64,000 nucleotides of DNA, taken from Mycolicibacterium sp. HK-90. Lineage in GTDB: Bacteria; Actinomycetota; Actinomycetes; Mycobacteriales; Mycobacteriaceae. Location: NCBI RefSeq assembly GCF_030486405.1, contig NZ_CP129613.1:2852001-2916000 (forward strand). Reading direction: 5' to 3'. A program made the translations under genes and the position numbers. Below, piece by piece: positions 1 through 7,935 of the stretch. Positions within the stretch are counted from its first letter, which is position 1. Every line of letters starts with the position of its first letter. The notes beneath the pieces were generated by a model. It did not search any database and was not told the origin of the DNA. It worked only from the letters and a program-made list of their open reading frames with translations.

Positions 1-312
1 CCGGTGCGGGACCGAATTCGAGTTCTGCCGGTGTGCACAGATGACGACGGCCGCCGCGGCGACCTGATCGGCCAGGCTGTCGTGCCGATCGGCCTCGGCG
101 CCGATGGTCTCGATGAACGCGCCGGCGAGGCGATCGAGTGCGATCCTGATGGCGTTGTCCCGGCTGCCCAGCGCGTTGTGCACGGTGCCGCGCGAGACCC
201 CGGCCCGTTCGGCCACCGCGGTGAGGCTGAATTGCCTTGGGCCCAGCTGTCTCAGCGTCTCAGTGGTTGCGGCGAGCAGGCCCGGCGACACCGTCCGCCC
301 GGATTCGTGCAT
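1..312 (-). CDS. TetR/AcrR family transcriptional regulator, 3' end outside window
   Basis: The reverse strand reads 104 codons from an ATG at 312 to the window edge without a stop. The N-terminal part is a TetR DNA-binding domain: a first helix (LLAATTETLRQLG), then FSLTAVAERAGVSRGTVHNALGSRD, here split as FSLTAVAERAG and VSRGTVHNALGS, which is the helix-turn-helix at about residues 29-50. The ligand-binding half is mostly off the window, so the effector cannot be judged. A perfect palindrome lies directly upstream of the start codon and is the likely autoregulatory operator. The gene follows the SRPBCC gene in the same direction, 32 bases downstream of its stop. Family assignment is firm; target genes are unknown. 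Confidence 0.85.
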   Translation of the reverse strand, partial: MHESGRTVSPGLLAATTETLRQLGPRQFSLTAVAERAGVSRGTVHNALGSRDNAIRIALDRLAGAFIETIGAEADRHDSLADQVAAAAVVICAHRQNSNSVPHR

Positions 313-339
313 TTGAACACATTAACGAAATGTGTTCAA
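313..339. promoter_or_regulatory. Perfect 11-bp inverted repeat, probable TetR operator
   Basis: The arms TTGAACACATT (313-323) and AATGTGTTCAA (329-339) are exact reverse complements around the 5-bp spacer AACGA. The repeat fills the space between the SRPBCC stop and the TetR start codon at 312. Its size and position are typical of an autoregulated TetR-family operator. It might also work as a hairpin, but no T-run follows. Confidence 0.7.
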
Positions 340-344
340 CATGG

Positions 345-791
345 TCAGTGTTTGACCAGATCCGCGGTGGCCGCATCCAACACGTCGTTGAACACCCTGG
401 TGAGCATCGGACGGCCGACCCAGCGGGTCAGCGCACCGCCGACGAGTGGGATCTTCACCCGGAAGGTCGTCGTCCAGGTGACGTGCGTGCCGCCGTCGAC
501 CGCGGCGAAGCTCACCCGACCCTGCCGGTGTTCCGACGGTGGGAAACTGCGTTCGACCGAGTAGTCGAAGGAGCGTGGGGCGTCGTAGCCGGTGATGCGT
601 TCCCGGAACCAACCGATCACCCAGAAGAGGATGCGCAGTGCCCCTTCTCCGTAGGGGGCCTGCCGGCCGGGTTCGGCCAGGCGCTGCCGGAGCACCAGTG
701 GTGAGCGGGTGAAATTGGCCGCATTGCTCATGAAGTCGAACACCTCCTCGGGTGTGGCTGCGATGGTGCGTTCGACGGTGACGGTCTGCAT
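345..791 (-). CDS. SRPBCC family (polyketide cyclase/START-like) protein
   Basis: A 148-aa protein beginning MQTVTVERTIAATPEEVFDFM, the usual opening of SRPBCC/START-fold proteins (first strand, then the 'P..VF.....' helix). A long C-terminal helix (TRVFNDVLDAATADL) closes the hydrophobic cavity. It is likely a small cytosolic ligand-binding or cyclase-like protein; the ligand cannot be told from sequence. Its ATG at 791 shares one base with the TGA of the upstream sigma factor gene (TGATG), so the two are probably translationally coupled. ECF41 sigma factors are usually encoded next to a small partner gene, and this protein may take that place. Confidence 0.75.
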   Translation of the reverse strand: MQTVTVERTIAATPEEVFDFMSNAANFTRSPLVLRQRLAEPGRQAPYGEGALRILFWVIGWFRERITGYDAPRSFDYSVERSFPPSEHRQGRVSFAAVDGGTHVTWTTTFRVKIPLVGGALTRWVGRPMLTRVFNDVLDAATADLVKH

Positions 792-1672
792 CAGGGCTCC
801 TGCTGTCGAGTCAGAGTGCGCGTCGCGGCGGCGCCGCGCAGTTTGTCGGGGTTACGCACGGCGTACAGGGCGGTGACGAGTCCGTCGGTCACCTCGACGA
901 GCAGGACCGAGTCCAGCGCTCCGGCCCGGCGGAACATGACGGCCGGCATCGAGTTGTAGCTTGCGAACGAGACGTCGCAGTCGGCCATGGTGCCCCGGGC
1001 CAATCCCGCCGTGAACTGGGCCACGCGCTGGGGGCCGATCACCGGGCGCCGCGCCGCGGCCACCTGTCCGCCGCCATCGGACAACGCCACGACGTCCGGG
1101 GCCATCACCGCGATGAGGCCGCCGATGTCGCCGGTGTGCGCAGCCTTGAGAAACTTCGTGACGGCGGCGCGTGTCACTTGCGTGTCGGCAGTGAATCTTC
1201 GCCGGCGGGCCTGCACGTGTTCGCGTGCGCGATGCGCGATCTGGCGCACCGTGGCATCGGACTTGCTCACCATCCGGGCGATTTCAGGATGGCTGTAGCC
1301 GAACACCTCGTGCAGGATGAACACCACGCGTTCGTCGGGACCGAGGGTTTCCAGCACCAGCAGCATCGCCATCGACACCGATTCGGCCAGGACGGCGTCC
1401 TCGCTCACATCCGAGGTGGTCTGGATCGGCTCGGGCAGCCAGTTGCCCACGTACTCCTCGCGCCGGCGCTTGCCGGCACGCAGGGCATTGAGGGCCTGGC
1501 GCGTGACGACCTGCACGAGATAGGCATGCGGATGGGTGACGTCACTCGCCGTGATCCAACGCAGATAGCTTTCCTGCACAACGTCTTCGGCGTCCGCGGC
1601 ACTGCCCAGGATCTCGTACGCCAACGTGAAGAGCAGCGGTCGGTGCCCGTTGAATATCTCGGTCGCGTTCAG
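791..1672 (-). CDS. ECF41-type (SigJ-like) RNA polymerase sigma factor
   Basis: Region 2 reads HRPLLFTLAYEILGSAADAE followed by DVVQESYLRW. Region 4 contains DERVVFILHEVFGYSHPEIA and the recognition helix MVSKSDATVRQIAHRAREHV. A C-terminal SnoaL-like domain follows with the LSDGGGQ motif, close to the DGGGK signature of ECF41 factors, in which this domain modulates activity. The only ATG/GTG/TTG start in frame is the TTG at 1624, but it would remove the start of region 2. The frame stays open to 1706, and a GAGGGGG element sits 6 bases before a CTG at 1672 (ATT at 1678 also possible), so I place the start there. About 293 aa, in line with family length. Start position uncertain, family assignment strong. 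Confidence 0.8.
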   Translation of the reverse strand: MNATEIFNGHRPLLFTLAYEILGSAADAEDVVQESYLRWITASDVTHPHAYLVQVVTRQALNALRAGKRRREEYVGNWLPEPIQTTSDVSEDAVLAESVSMAMLLVLETLGPDERVVFILHEVFGYSHPEIARMVSKSDATVRQIAHRAREHVQARRRRFTADTQVTRAAVTKFLKAAHTGDIGGLIAVMAPDVVALSDGGGQVAAARRPVIGPQRVAQFTAGLARGTMADCDVSFASYNSMPAVMFRRAGALDSVLLVEVTDGLVTALYAVRNPDKLRGAAATRTLTRQQEP

Positions 1673-1756
1673 GTGAATCCCCCTCAGCCGTCGGTGGTCA
1701 CCCTCTCAGACACCGCTCGGCGCCCGAACCGTGACAACCTTCGGCTATGAACCACA

Positions 1757-2293
1757 TCACATGGTGGCGACGTCGTGCGCGTGGTGCACGATGTCGTGCA
1801 GGTGGTAGATCGCAATCGTCGCCACGGTGAACTCGCTGCCGTTGCTGCGCAGCCCGCGTCGGGACCAGGCATCGGCGGGCACGCGGTCGTAGGTGTCGGC
1901 GACGACGCCGGCCGCCTCGAACAGTTCACCGGCCACCGCGCCGGGATCCTGTGACGCGTAGTCGTCGGCGATTGCGGTGGCGTCCTGATCCCAGTTCGGG
2001 AACCGAGGATCGATCTCGGCGAGCATCAACTGCACCCGGTGCTCGAAGATCCGGTGCACGTCCCGGATGTGACAGCCGTATTCGAGGATCGACCACCGGT
2101 CCGGACGGGTCCTGATGCCGGCGTCAGGGCCGTGCAACCGCGGCACCCACCGTGCGGCGTCGTCACGGATGCGGTCGGCCACCTCGGTGTGGTGCACCGC
2201 CGCCGGATCGAACCCGCACTCCGCGCAGGCACGCGTCAGCACCCAGGTCCAGTCCTTGCTGTCGGGTTCGAGGGCGGGGGTCTGCGGGTCCAT
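1757..2293 (-). CDS. DinB-family (DUF664-like) protein
   Basis: A 178-aa protein. The frame extends upstream, but the ATG at 2293 (MDPQTPALEPDSKDWTWVL) lies 20 bases after the DUF885 stop and begins the recognisable domain. Histidines typical of the DinB four-helix metal site are visible: one in YGCHIRDVHRIFEHR and a His-rich C-terminal helix (IYHLHDIVHHAHDV). DinB-fold proteins in actinobacteria are often metal-dependent, mycothiol-using transferases, but no substrate can be inferred. It is the last gene of a leftward three-gene set with DUF885 and the zinc metallopeptidase. Confidence 0.7.
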   Translation of the reverse strand: MDPQTPALEPDSKDWTWVLTRACAECGFDPAAVHHTEVADRIRDDAARWVPRLHGPDAGIRTRPDRWSILEYGCHIRDVHRIFEHRVQLMLAEIDPRFPNWDQDATAIADDYASQDPGAVAGELFEAAGVVADTYDRVPADAWSRRGLRSNGSEFTVATIAIYHLHDIVHHAHDVATM

Positions 2294-2313
2294 GCCACCA
2301 GTGTGGTCGCCGG

Positions 2314-3948
2314 TCAGTCGGCGGACAATGCCGTTCTGAGCACATCGAGTGGCAGGCCGCCCAGATCCAGTGCACGGCTGTGGAACTCCCGCAACGACAA
2401 GCCGCGACGCAGGGCGTCGTCGCGCAATTCGTGCCAGATCCTTTGCCCGATCGCGTACGACGGTGCCTGTCCCGGCCAGCCCAGGTAGCGGTCGAGCTCG
2501 AAACGCAGGTGCTCCAAGGCCATGGCCGAATGTGACGTCAGGAAGTTCCAGGCCCGTTCGGCATCCCACACCTCGCCGTCTGGCGCGGTCAGTCCGCAGT
2601 GCACACCGATGTCGATGACGACGCGGGCGGCCCGGAACCGTTGCGCGTCCAGCATTCCCATGCGGTCACCGGCATCGTCGAGCCAGCCCAGTTCACTCAT
2701 CAGCCGCTCGGCGTACAGCGCCCAGCCCTCGCCGTGTCCCGAGACCCAGCAGCCGAGCCGCCGCCATCGGTTGAGCCGGCCGGCCAGTGCCACCGCGCGA
2801 CCGATCTGCAGATGATGACCCGGGACGCCTTCGTGGAACACCGTGGTGGTTTCCTGCCACGTGTGGAACCGGTCGACTCCGGGAGGAACCGACCACCACA
2901 TGCGTCCAGGCCGGGACCAGTCCTCCGACGGACCGGTGTAGTAGATGCCGCCGGTCTGGGTTGGCGCGATCCGGCATTCCAGCGTGCGCAGCGGGCCGTC
3001 GATGTCGAAGTGGGTGCCGGCCAGTGAGTCCACGGCCCGATCGGACAGGTCCTGCATCCAGGCCTGCAGCGCATCGGTGCCTCTGATGACATAGCGGGGC
3101 TCGTCGTCGAGGCGGCGCAGCGTCTCGGCCACGGTGGCCCCGGGGTAGAGCTGCTGGGCGATCGATTCCTGCTCGGCCACAACGGCATCGAGCAGGCCCA
3201 ACCCCCAGTCGTAGGCCTCGTCGAGGTCGACGGAGGTGCCCAGGAACAACCGGGACATCAGCTGGTAGGCATCTCGCCCGCACGCGTCGGTCTCCCGGGC
3301 GTGCGGGGCGATCTCCTCGCGCAGCACATCACCCAACTGCCGGTATGCGTCGGCGGCGGCGTCGGTCCGCTGTCGCAAATCGGAATGAAGCCGCGGATTG
3401 TCCGGTACCGCACCGGTACCCATCTCGGAGAACAACTCCGCGATCTGCCGGGCCTGGTTGACCCCGCGGGTGACCTGGCGCAAGGCCGGGGCGTGGCCGG
3501 ACGCGGTGGCCTCACGCAACGCGAGCGCGTAGCCGGCGGCCCGTTCGGGCACCTTCGCCAGCCGGGTGGCGATCAGCGCCCAATCGTGTTCGGTGTCGGT
3601 GGCCATCAGGTCGAACACGTCGCGCATGACCTGCAGCGGTGAGGCGATCACGTTGAGCTCGCCCAGATCCAGTCCGGCGTCGTGCACGTCGACGATCGCA
3701 CCGAGACGTTCGCGCAGTGCGGCCATGGTGACCACGTCGACGTCGTCGACGGGGTGCAGTCCGTCCAGCTCCCGCAGTGTCGCCCGGGCCGCCTCGGCGC
3801 GGGCCTCCACCCCTTCAGGGGAGTAGTCGGTCACGTCATCGTCGTGACCGGTGATGCCCAGTTCTGTTGCGGCACACGGATCGAGTCGTGCGTAGGTGCC
3901 GAGATAGCGCTCGGCTGCCTCGTCGACGGCGGTGGCGGTCCTAGCCAA
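2314..3948 (-). CDS. DUF885 family metallopeptidase-like protein
   Basis: A 544-aa protein of the DUF885 family (usual length about 550-600). The metal-binding motif HEGVPGHHLQ lies around residues 372-381, and the downstream glutamate-rich segment GHGEGWALYAERLMSELG completes a peptidase-like zinc site. Other DUF885 hallmarks are YYTGPSEDWSRPGRMWW and SYAIGQRIWHELRDDALRR near the C terminus. The start is taken as TTG at 3948, overlapping the end of the upstream metallopeptidase gene by 8 bases. Reading further upstream gives proline-rich antisense-like sequence. No signal peptide is visible, so it is probably cytosolic. Substrate unknown. Confidence 0.8.
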   Translation of the reverse strand: MARTATAVDEAAERYLGTYARLDPCAATELGITGHDDDVTDYSPEGVEARAEAARATLRELDGLHPVDDVDVVTMAALRERLGAIVDVHDAGLDLGELNVIASPLQVMRDVFDLMATDTEHDWALIATRLAKVPERAAGYALALREATASGHAPALRQVTRGVNQARQIAELFSEMGTGAVPDNPRLHSDLRQRTDAAADAYRQLGDVLREEIAPHARETDACGRDAYQLMSRLFLGTSVDLDEAYDWGLGLLDAVVAEQESIAQQLYPGATVAETLRRLDDEPRYVIRGTDALQAWMQDLSDRAVDSLAGTHFDIDGPLRTLECRIAPTQTGGIYYTGPSEDWSRPGRMWWSVPPGVDRFHTWQETTTVFHEGVPGHHLQIGRAVALAGRLNRWRRLGCWVSGHGEGWALYAERLMSELGWLDDAGDRMGMLDAQRFRAARVVIDIGVHCGLTAPDGEVWDAERAWNFLTSHSAMALEHLRFELDRYLGWPGQAPSYAIGQRIWHELRDDALRRGLSLREFHSRALDLGGLPLDVLRTALSAD

Positions 3949-4831
3949 GGTTGTTGGTGGCGAAGGTGTCGCACTTGTTCGGATCACCGGTCTGGTAACC
4001 GATGGTGAACCACTTCTGCCGCTGTTCGGAGGAGCCGTGGGTCCAGGCTTCGGGGTTGACCCGGCCGGTGGCCGCGGACTGGATGCGATCGTCGCCGACG
4101 GAGGAGGCCGCCGACAGGGCATCGGCGATGTCCTTGTCGCTCAGCGGTTCCAGGAAAGGAACGTCGGTGCCCTCCTGGCGGGTGATCGACGCGTAGTGCG
4201 CCCACACCCCGGCGTAGCAGTCGGCCTGGAGCTCGGTGCGCACCCCGGCACCGGTGGCGCCTTCCGGGTCCTGCTGGGCCCGGCCGAGCACCCCGAGCAG
4301 GTTCTGCACGTGGTGACCGAACTCGTGGGCGACGACGTACTCCTGCGCGAGCGGGCCTCCACTGGAACCGAACTGGTTGACCAGCACCTGGAAGAAGTCG
4401 GTGTCGAAATAGGCCGTCCGGTCGACGGGGCAGTAGAACGGCCCGACGTCACTGGTGGCCGGCCCGCATCCGGTCTGGACCTGACCCTTGAACAGCCGGA
4501 CCTGCGGGCGCTGGTACCCCTTGAGCAGCTGCTGCCACACGCCGTCCACGGAGTTGCCGGTGGCGACCACGCGGCACTCGACCTTCTCGTTGGCATCGGC
4601 GCCGGTCTTGCACTGGCTCAGGTCGAAACCCTCGCCCTCGACGCCGCTGGTGTCCATTTGCTGCTGCTGGGGCAGGACGGTGCCGGGATCGACACCCAGG
4701 AACATGGCGAGCACGACGATCAGCAGACCACCGAGACCTCCGCCGATCGCGATGCCGCGGCCCGGCCCGCGACCACCGCCGGAACTGGAAGTGGTGCTCG
4801 TGTCGATCTGCATACCCTCGTTGAAGGTCAT
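3941..4831 (-). CDS. Neutral zinc metallopeptidase, membrane-anchored (YpfJ-like, Rv2575-like)
   Basis: A 296-aa protein with a short polar, Gly-rich N terminus, one hydrophobic segment (GLGGLLIVVLAMFLGV, about residues 30-50) acting as a membrane anchor, and an extracytoplasmic domain carrying HEFGHHVQ (HEXXH zinc motif, around residue 167). Downstream RTELQADCYAGVWAH supplies the third-ligand glutamate and matches the putative neutral zinc metallopeptidase family. The start ATG at 4831 has GGAG 7 bases upstream; a start 6 codons earlier is possible. From memory the orthologue sits at the same place near aspS in M. tuberculosis. First gene of a leftward operon with DUF885. Confidence 0.85.
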   Translation of the reverse strand: MTFNEGMQIDTSTTSSSGGGRGPGRGIAIGGGLGGLLIVVLAMFLGVDPGTVLPQQQQMDTSGVEGEGFDLSQCKTGADANEKVECRVVATGNSVDGVWQQLLKGYQRPQVRLFKGQVQTGCGPATSDVGPFYCPVDRTAYFDTDFFQVLVNQFGSSGGPLAQEYVVAHEFGHHVQNLLGVLGRAQQDPEGATGAGVRTELQADCYAGVWAHYASITRQEGTDVPFLEPLSDKDIADALSAASSVGDDRIQSAATGRVNPEAWTHGSSEQRQKWFTIGYQTGDPNKCDTFATNNLG

Positions 4832-4894
4832 CGCGTCACTCCATCGCATTCGCCGGTAGGTCCGAGCTCAACAGCGCCGTTAAGCTTGCCACAC

Positions 4895-4907
4895 TACGAT
4901 TCAGACG
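4895..4907 (+). promoter_or_regulatory. -10 box with leaderless GTG start for the carboxylesterase
   Basis: TACGAT (4895-4900) fits the mycobacterial TANNNT -10 box. The GTG start codon follows after 6 bases, where transcription should begin, and there is no ribosome-binding site. This suggests a leaderless mRNA. Confidence 0.5.
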
Positions 4908-6385
4908 TGTCCGTCGTTGCGGAACATTCGACCATCGCCCACACCTCGCTCGGGCGCCTACGTGGCACCCGCGAAGGTGGGGTCAGCGTATGGCGGGGTA
5001 TCGATTACGCCCAGCAGCCCATCGGCGCACTGCGATTCCTGGCGCCGCGGCCCGTGGTGCCCTGGACCGGGGTCCGCGACGCCGTCGAGCACGGTCCTTT
5101 GCCGCCACAGGGCCGTTCGTTCGTCGGGGGAGGCCGTGATGACCCCAAGGTCCGCGACGAGGCTTGCCTGACCATCACGGTCTGGTCCCCGGACACCGGT
5201 GGATCGCTGCCCGTGATGGTGTGGATCCCCGGCGGGGCATTCGTGTACGGCGCCGGCCAGTTGCAGCTCTACAACGGTTCTCGGCTGGCGGCGAACGGCG
5301 ATGTGGTGGTCGTCAACGTCACGTACCGGCTCGGCGTGTTCGGTGGGTTCGAACTCGGTGACCTGGGTGAGGGATTCGACGACAACCTGTGCCTGCGGGA
5401 TCAGATCGCCGCGTTGCAGTGGGTGCGTGACAACATCGCCGCGTTCGGTGGGGACCCCGAGCGGGTCACCGTGTTCGGCGAATCCGCAGGTGCCACATCG
5501 GTGTTGGCCCTGCTGGCCAGCCCGGCCGCCGACGGGCTGTTCGCCCGGGCGATCGCGCAGAGTCCGGCGTTGCCGCTGATCGCGGACCGGGAGGACCGGG
5601 CTCGCCAATCCCGCCGCTTCATGCAACTGATCGGGGCGGGGGCCGAGCAACTCAAGGTGCTTCCGCAGCGGCAGTTGCGGCGCGCCGCGGGCCAGGTGCA
5701 GCTCGAGAGTGCGCAGCAGACACCGACGTTGGCCTACGGGCTGACCCACGGCGTCGACCTGCTGCCGTTGCATCCGATCGAGGCGGCGCGGGCCGGTGCG
5801 GTGTCCGCGGTGCCACTGATCATCGGCACCAACAGTCATGAGGCGTCGATGTTCGCCTGGGGCAAGCCGCCGATGCTGCCCACCACCCTCGACGGCGTCG
5901 AGACCTATTTTCGCCGCCGGTCCCAGCAGGACCGGGAGCGGATCCTGGCGGCCTACCCCGCGTTCCCGCGCCGCAGCGCCTTGGTGGCGTTCGGCTCGGA
6001 CGTCATGTTCGGCGCACCCACCTGGGCGTTCGCCGACGCTTACAGCGCGCACGCGCCCACCCACGTCTATCGGTTCGACCACACCACCTGGACCCTCAAG
6101 GTGCTGGGTCTGGGCGCCACCCACGGCAGCGAGATCGTGCACATCCAGCACAGCTACGGGTCGTACCTGGGGCGCAAACTGCACCCGTTGGGCCGCCGGG
6201 TTCAGCCGTCGGTCGGCAGGCGGATGCAGCGCACCTGGCTGGATTTCGCCCGGGCCGAGATCGCCGACTGGCCGGAGTACGACGTCGACCGCCGCCTGAC
6301 CCGCGTGATCCGCTCCGCGAGCGACGAGACCGTCGCCGATCCCGACGCGGTCCGGCGCACGGCGTGGGACGGGCTGGGGGACTAG
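4907..6385 (+). CDS. Type-B carboxylesterase/lipase family protein
   Basis: A 492-aa alpha/beta-hydrolase. The N-terminal GRLRGTREGGVSVWRGIDYA and PVMVWIPGGAFVYGAG (oxyanion hole) are classic type-B carboxylesterase motifs. The nucleophile elbow FGESAGATSVLALL puts the catalytic serine near residue 193, and ATHGSEIVHI carries the C-terminal histidine near residue 405. It should hydrolyse carboxyl esters such as p-nitrobenzyl-type substrates in the cytosol; the natural substrate is unknown. The open frame extends far upstream, but that part is antisense to the metallopeptidase gene. The GTG at 4907 fits both homology and the promoter. Its stop overlaps the convergent SRPBCC stop in a shared CTAG. 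Confidence 0.88.
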   Translation: MSVVAEHSTIAHTSLGRLRGTREGGVSVWRGIDYAQQPIGALRFLAPRPVVPWTGVRDAVEHGPLPPQGRSFVGGGRDDPKVRDEACLTITVWSPDTGGSLPVMVWIPGGAFVYGAGQLQLYNGSRLAANGDVVVVNVTYRLGVFGGFELGDLGEGFDDNLCLRDQIAALQWVRDNIAAFGGDPERVTVFGESAGATSVLALLASPAADGLFARAIAQSPALPLIADREDRARQSRRFMQLIGAGAEQLKVLPQRQLRRAAGQVQLESAQQTPTLAYGLTHGVDLLPLHPIEAARAGAVSAVPLIIGTNSHEASMFAWGKPPMLPTTLDGVETYFRRRSQQDRERILAAYPAFPRRSALVAFGSDVMFGAPTWAFADAYSAHAPTHVYRFDHTTWTLKVLGLGATHGSEIVHIQHSYGSYLGRKLHPLGRRVQPSVGRRMQRTWLDFARAEIADWPEYDVDRRLTRVIRSASDETVADPDAVRRTAWDGLGD

Positions 6386-6885
6386 TTGCCGTACCGCTCG
6401 TCGGTGTAGCGGCGGAGGTTGTGCAGGAAACGCTGGAACAGCCACGCCATCACCGGCCGGCCCAGTGCCATTCCCAGTTGCCCGGACAGCCCGCTCGGCT
6501 TCATCGCCATGACCCAGGTCAGGTGGCAGCCGTCGGCCGTCTCCACGACGCGGTAATCCTCGGCGAACGCCGAGATCGCGTTCGACGTGCTGGTGTTGAA
6601 CCGGAAGGCCATGTGCGAGAAAGGCTCCCAGGCCAGGAACTCCTCGTCGCCGACGATGTGCCCGCGCATCGTCACGGTCCGGGTGGTCCCCACGCCACGG
6701 GGTTCGGGGCTGGTCCACTCGACGTTGGTGATGACGGTCGCCCAATGGGGCCACGAGTCGGCATCGCTGAGCACCTCGAACAGTTGCTCGGGGGTGATCG
6801 CGAGGTCGACGGTGCTGACGAAGCGGAACGGCGCGTGCTCGATGAAGTCCAACTCGACGCGTTCGCACTGGTAGGTCCGGGCCAT
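6382..6885 (-). CDS. SRPBCC family protein (Rv2574-like)
   Basis: A 167-aa START-fold protein: FRFVSTVDLAITPEQLFEVL opens the fold, LAWEPFSHMAFRFNT forms central strands, and MAWLFQRFLHNLRRYTDER is the long C-terminal helix. It probably binds a hydrophobic ligand. A TAGGGT -10 box lies 8 bases before the ATG, suggesting a leaderless transcript. Its stop codon overlaps that of the convergent carboxylesterase. Downstream of the PanE-like gene in the same direction, as in the aspS neighbourhood of other mycobacteria. Confidence 0.8.
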   Translation of the reverse strand: MARTYQCERVELDFIEHAPFRFVSTVDLAITPEQLFEVLSDADSWPHWATVITNVEWTSPEPRGVGTTRTVTMRGHIVGDEEFLAWEPFSHMAFRFNTSTSNAISAFAEDYRVVETADGCHLTWVMAMKPSGLSGQLGMALGRPVMAWLFQRFLHNLRRYTDERYGN

Positions 6886-6886
6886 G

Positions 6887-6915
6887 GGTAGACACCCTAG
6901 GTGAAAGTGTCTACC
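6887..6915. promoter_or_regulatory. 9-bp inverted repeat over the SRPBCC promoter
   Basis: GGTAGACAC (6887-6895) and GTGTCTACC (6907-6915) are perfect reverse complements with an 11-bp spacer. On the reverse strand the arm and spacer contain the -10 box TAGGGT (6894-6899), 8 bases before the start at 6885. It may be an operator, or a weak terminator for the upstream gene that ends at 6922. Confidence 0.5.
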
Positions 6916-6921
6916 GGTGGC

Positions 6922-7851
6922 TCAGCCCGGCCCGTCGCTCGCCGCCGCCAGAAGTGGGACCACCACGTCACTGATCGGGGTGCGCAGGCCGTGTGCGGCC
7001 GCTGTGCGGGCGATGACACCGTTGCGGACATCCCACTCCAGCGGGTGGCCGGCCAGGTGGTCGGTGAGCATCGAGGTGGTGAGGTCTTCGGGCGAGGAGG
7101 CCAGCATGGTGACGATCTCGTCGACCACCTCATCGCCGAGATCGGCGCCGTCGGCACGCGCCACGGCCAGGCATTCGGCCAGGTAGCGGCGGGCCAGGGC
7201 GGCCACGTCGGCCCGGCGGAACATTCCCGCGCGCCGGTCGGCGAGCACCATGAACCCGACCACGGCGTTGACCAACAGCTTCCGCCAGGCCGCCGTGTGG
7301 AAATGGGGATCGCGGACGACGGTGACCGAGGTGTCGGCCAGCGAATCGGCCACCGCGGCGGCCGCCGGGGTGTCGGGCAGCACCAGCACGGACTCGCTGC
7401 GCAACCGCACCCAGCCGTCCGGCTGCGTCTCGGCCGAGATCCACACCGCCGCGGGCACCACGTGGTCCCCGTCTGCGTGCGCACTGACCTCCGTCACCCG
7501 CTGGACCTGCTCGACGCCGTTCTGCAGGGCGCACACCACGGTGTTCGCGTCACACAGCCGGTCCAGCCAGCCGGCCGCTTCGGCGTTCTGGGTGTCCTTG
7601 ACGGCGAGAAACACCACGTCGAGCGGGCCCTCGACGGTTGCGGGATCGGTATGAACCGGGCCGGGTACCAGGATCGGGTCCTGATCGTCGGGCCGGACCT
7701 CGACGCCGTCGCGTGGGGTGCGGCCACACAGCAGTACCGGCCGTCCCGCGGCGTGCAGCAGCGCCGCGATGGTGGACCCGATCGCCCCTGGGCCGATGAC
7801 CGCGATCGATGAGTTCGGTGTTTTCGGGTCTTCGCGCGAGCGCTCATCCAC
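6922..7851 (-). CDS. 2-dehydropantoate 2-reductase-like oxidoreductase (PanE family)
   Basis: A 309-aa protein with an N-terminal Rossmann motif [22 protein letters not shown] (shown here as the GPGAIGS glycine core, about residues 19-26) and the ApbA/PanE C-terminal helical domain, in which [15 protein letters not shown] carries the conserved Lys and Asn. The family reduces ketopantoate to pantoate with NADPH in coenzyme A synthesis. Several mycobacterial PanE paralogues exist, so the exact reaction is uncertain. GTG start at 7851; an ATG two bases upstream is in another frame. Divergent from aspS, as in M. tuberculosis (Rv2573, from memory). Confidence 0.8.
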   Translation of the reverse strand: MDERSREDPKTPNSSIAVIGPGAIGSTIAALLHAAGRPVLLCGRTPRDGVEVRPDDQDPILVPGPVHTDPATVEGPLDVVFLAVKDTQNAEAAGWLDRLCDANTVVCALQNGVEQVQRVTEVSAHADGDHVVPAAVWISAETQPDGWVRLRSESVLVLPDTPAAAAVADSLADTSVTVVRDPHFHTAAWRKLLVNAVVGFMVLADRRAGMFRRADVAALARRYLAECLAVARADGADLGDEVVDEIVTMLASSPEDLTTSMLTDHLAGHPLEWDVRNGVIARTAAAHGLRTPISDVVVPLLAAASDGPG

Positions 7852-7882
7852 ATCGCAACGTTAGCGCCGCGGGCCGACTCTC

Positions 7883-7930
7883 TAGACTGGTCACTCGTCA
7901 CCACCCCCATCTCGACTCAACAATCAGGAG
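7883..7930 (+). promoter_or_regulatory. Probable aspS promoter -10 and ribosome-binding site
   Basis: TAGACT (7883-7888) fits the -10 consensus. AGGAG (7926-7930) lies 5 bases before the GTG start of aspS. So, unlike many genes here, aspS seems to have a leader of about 40 bases. Confidence 0.5.
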
Positions 7931-7935
7931 TTTTC

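Noticed and set aside
4958..6895. 645-codon reverse frame across the carboxylesterase
   Set aside because: Antisense to a gene with clear catalytic motifs; low-complexity composition typical of a shadow frame.
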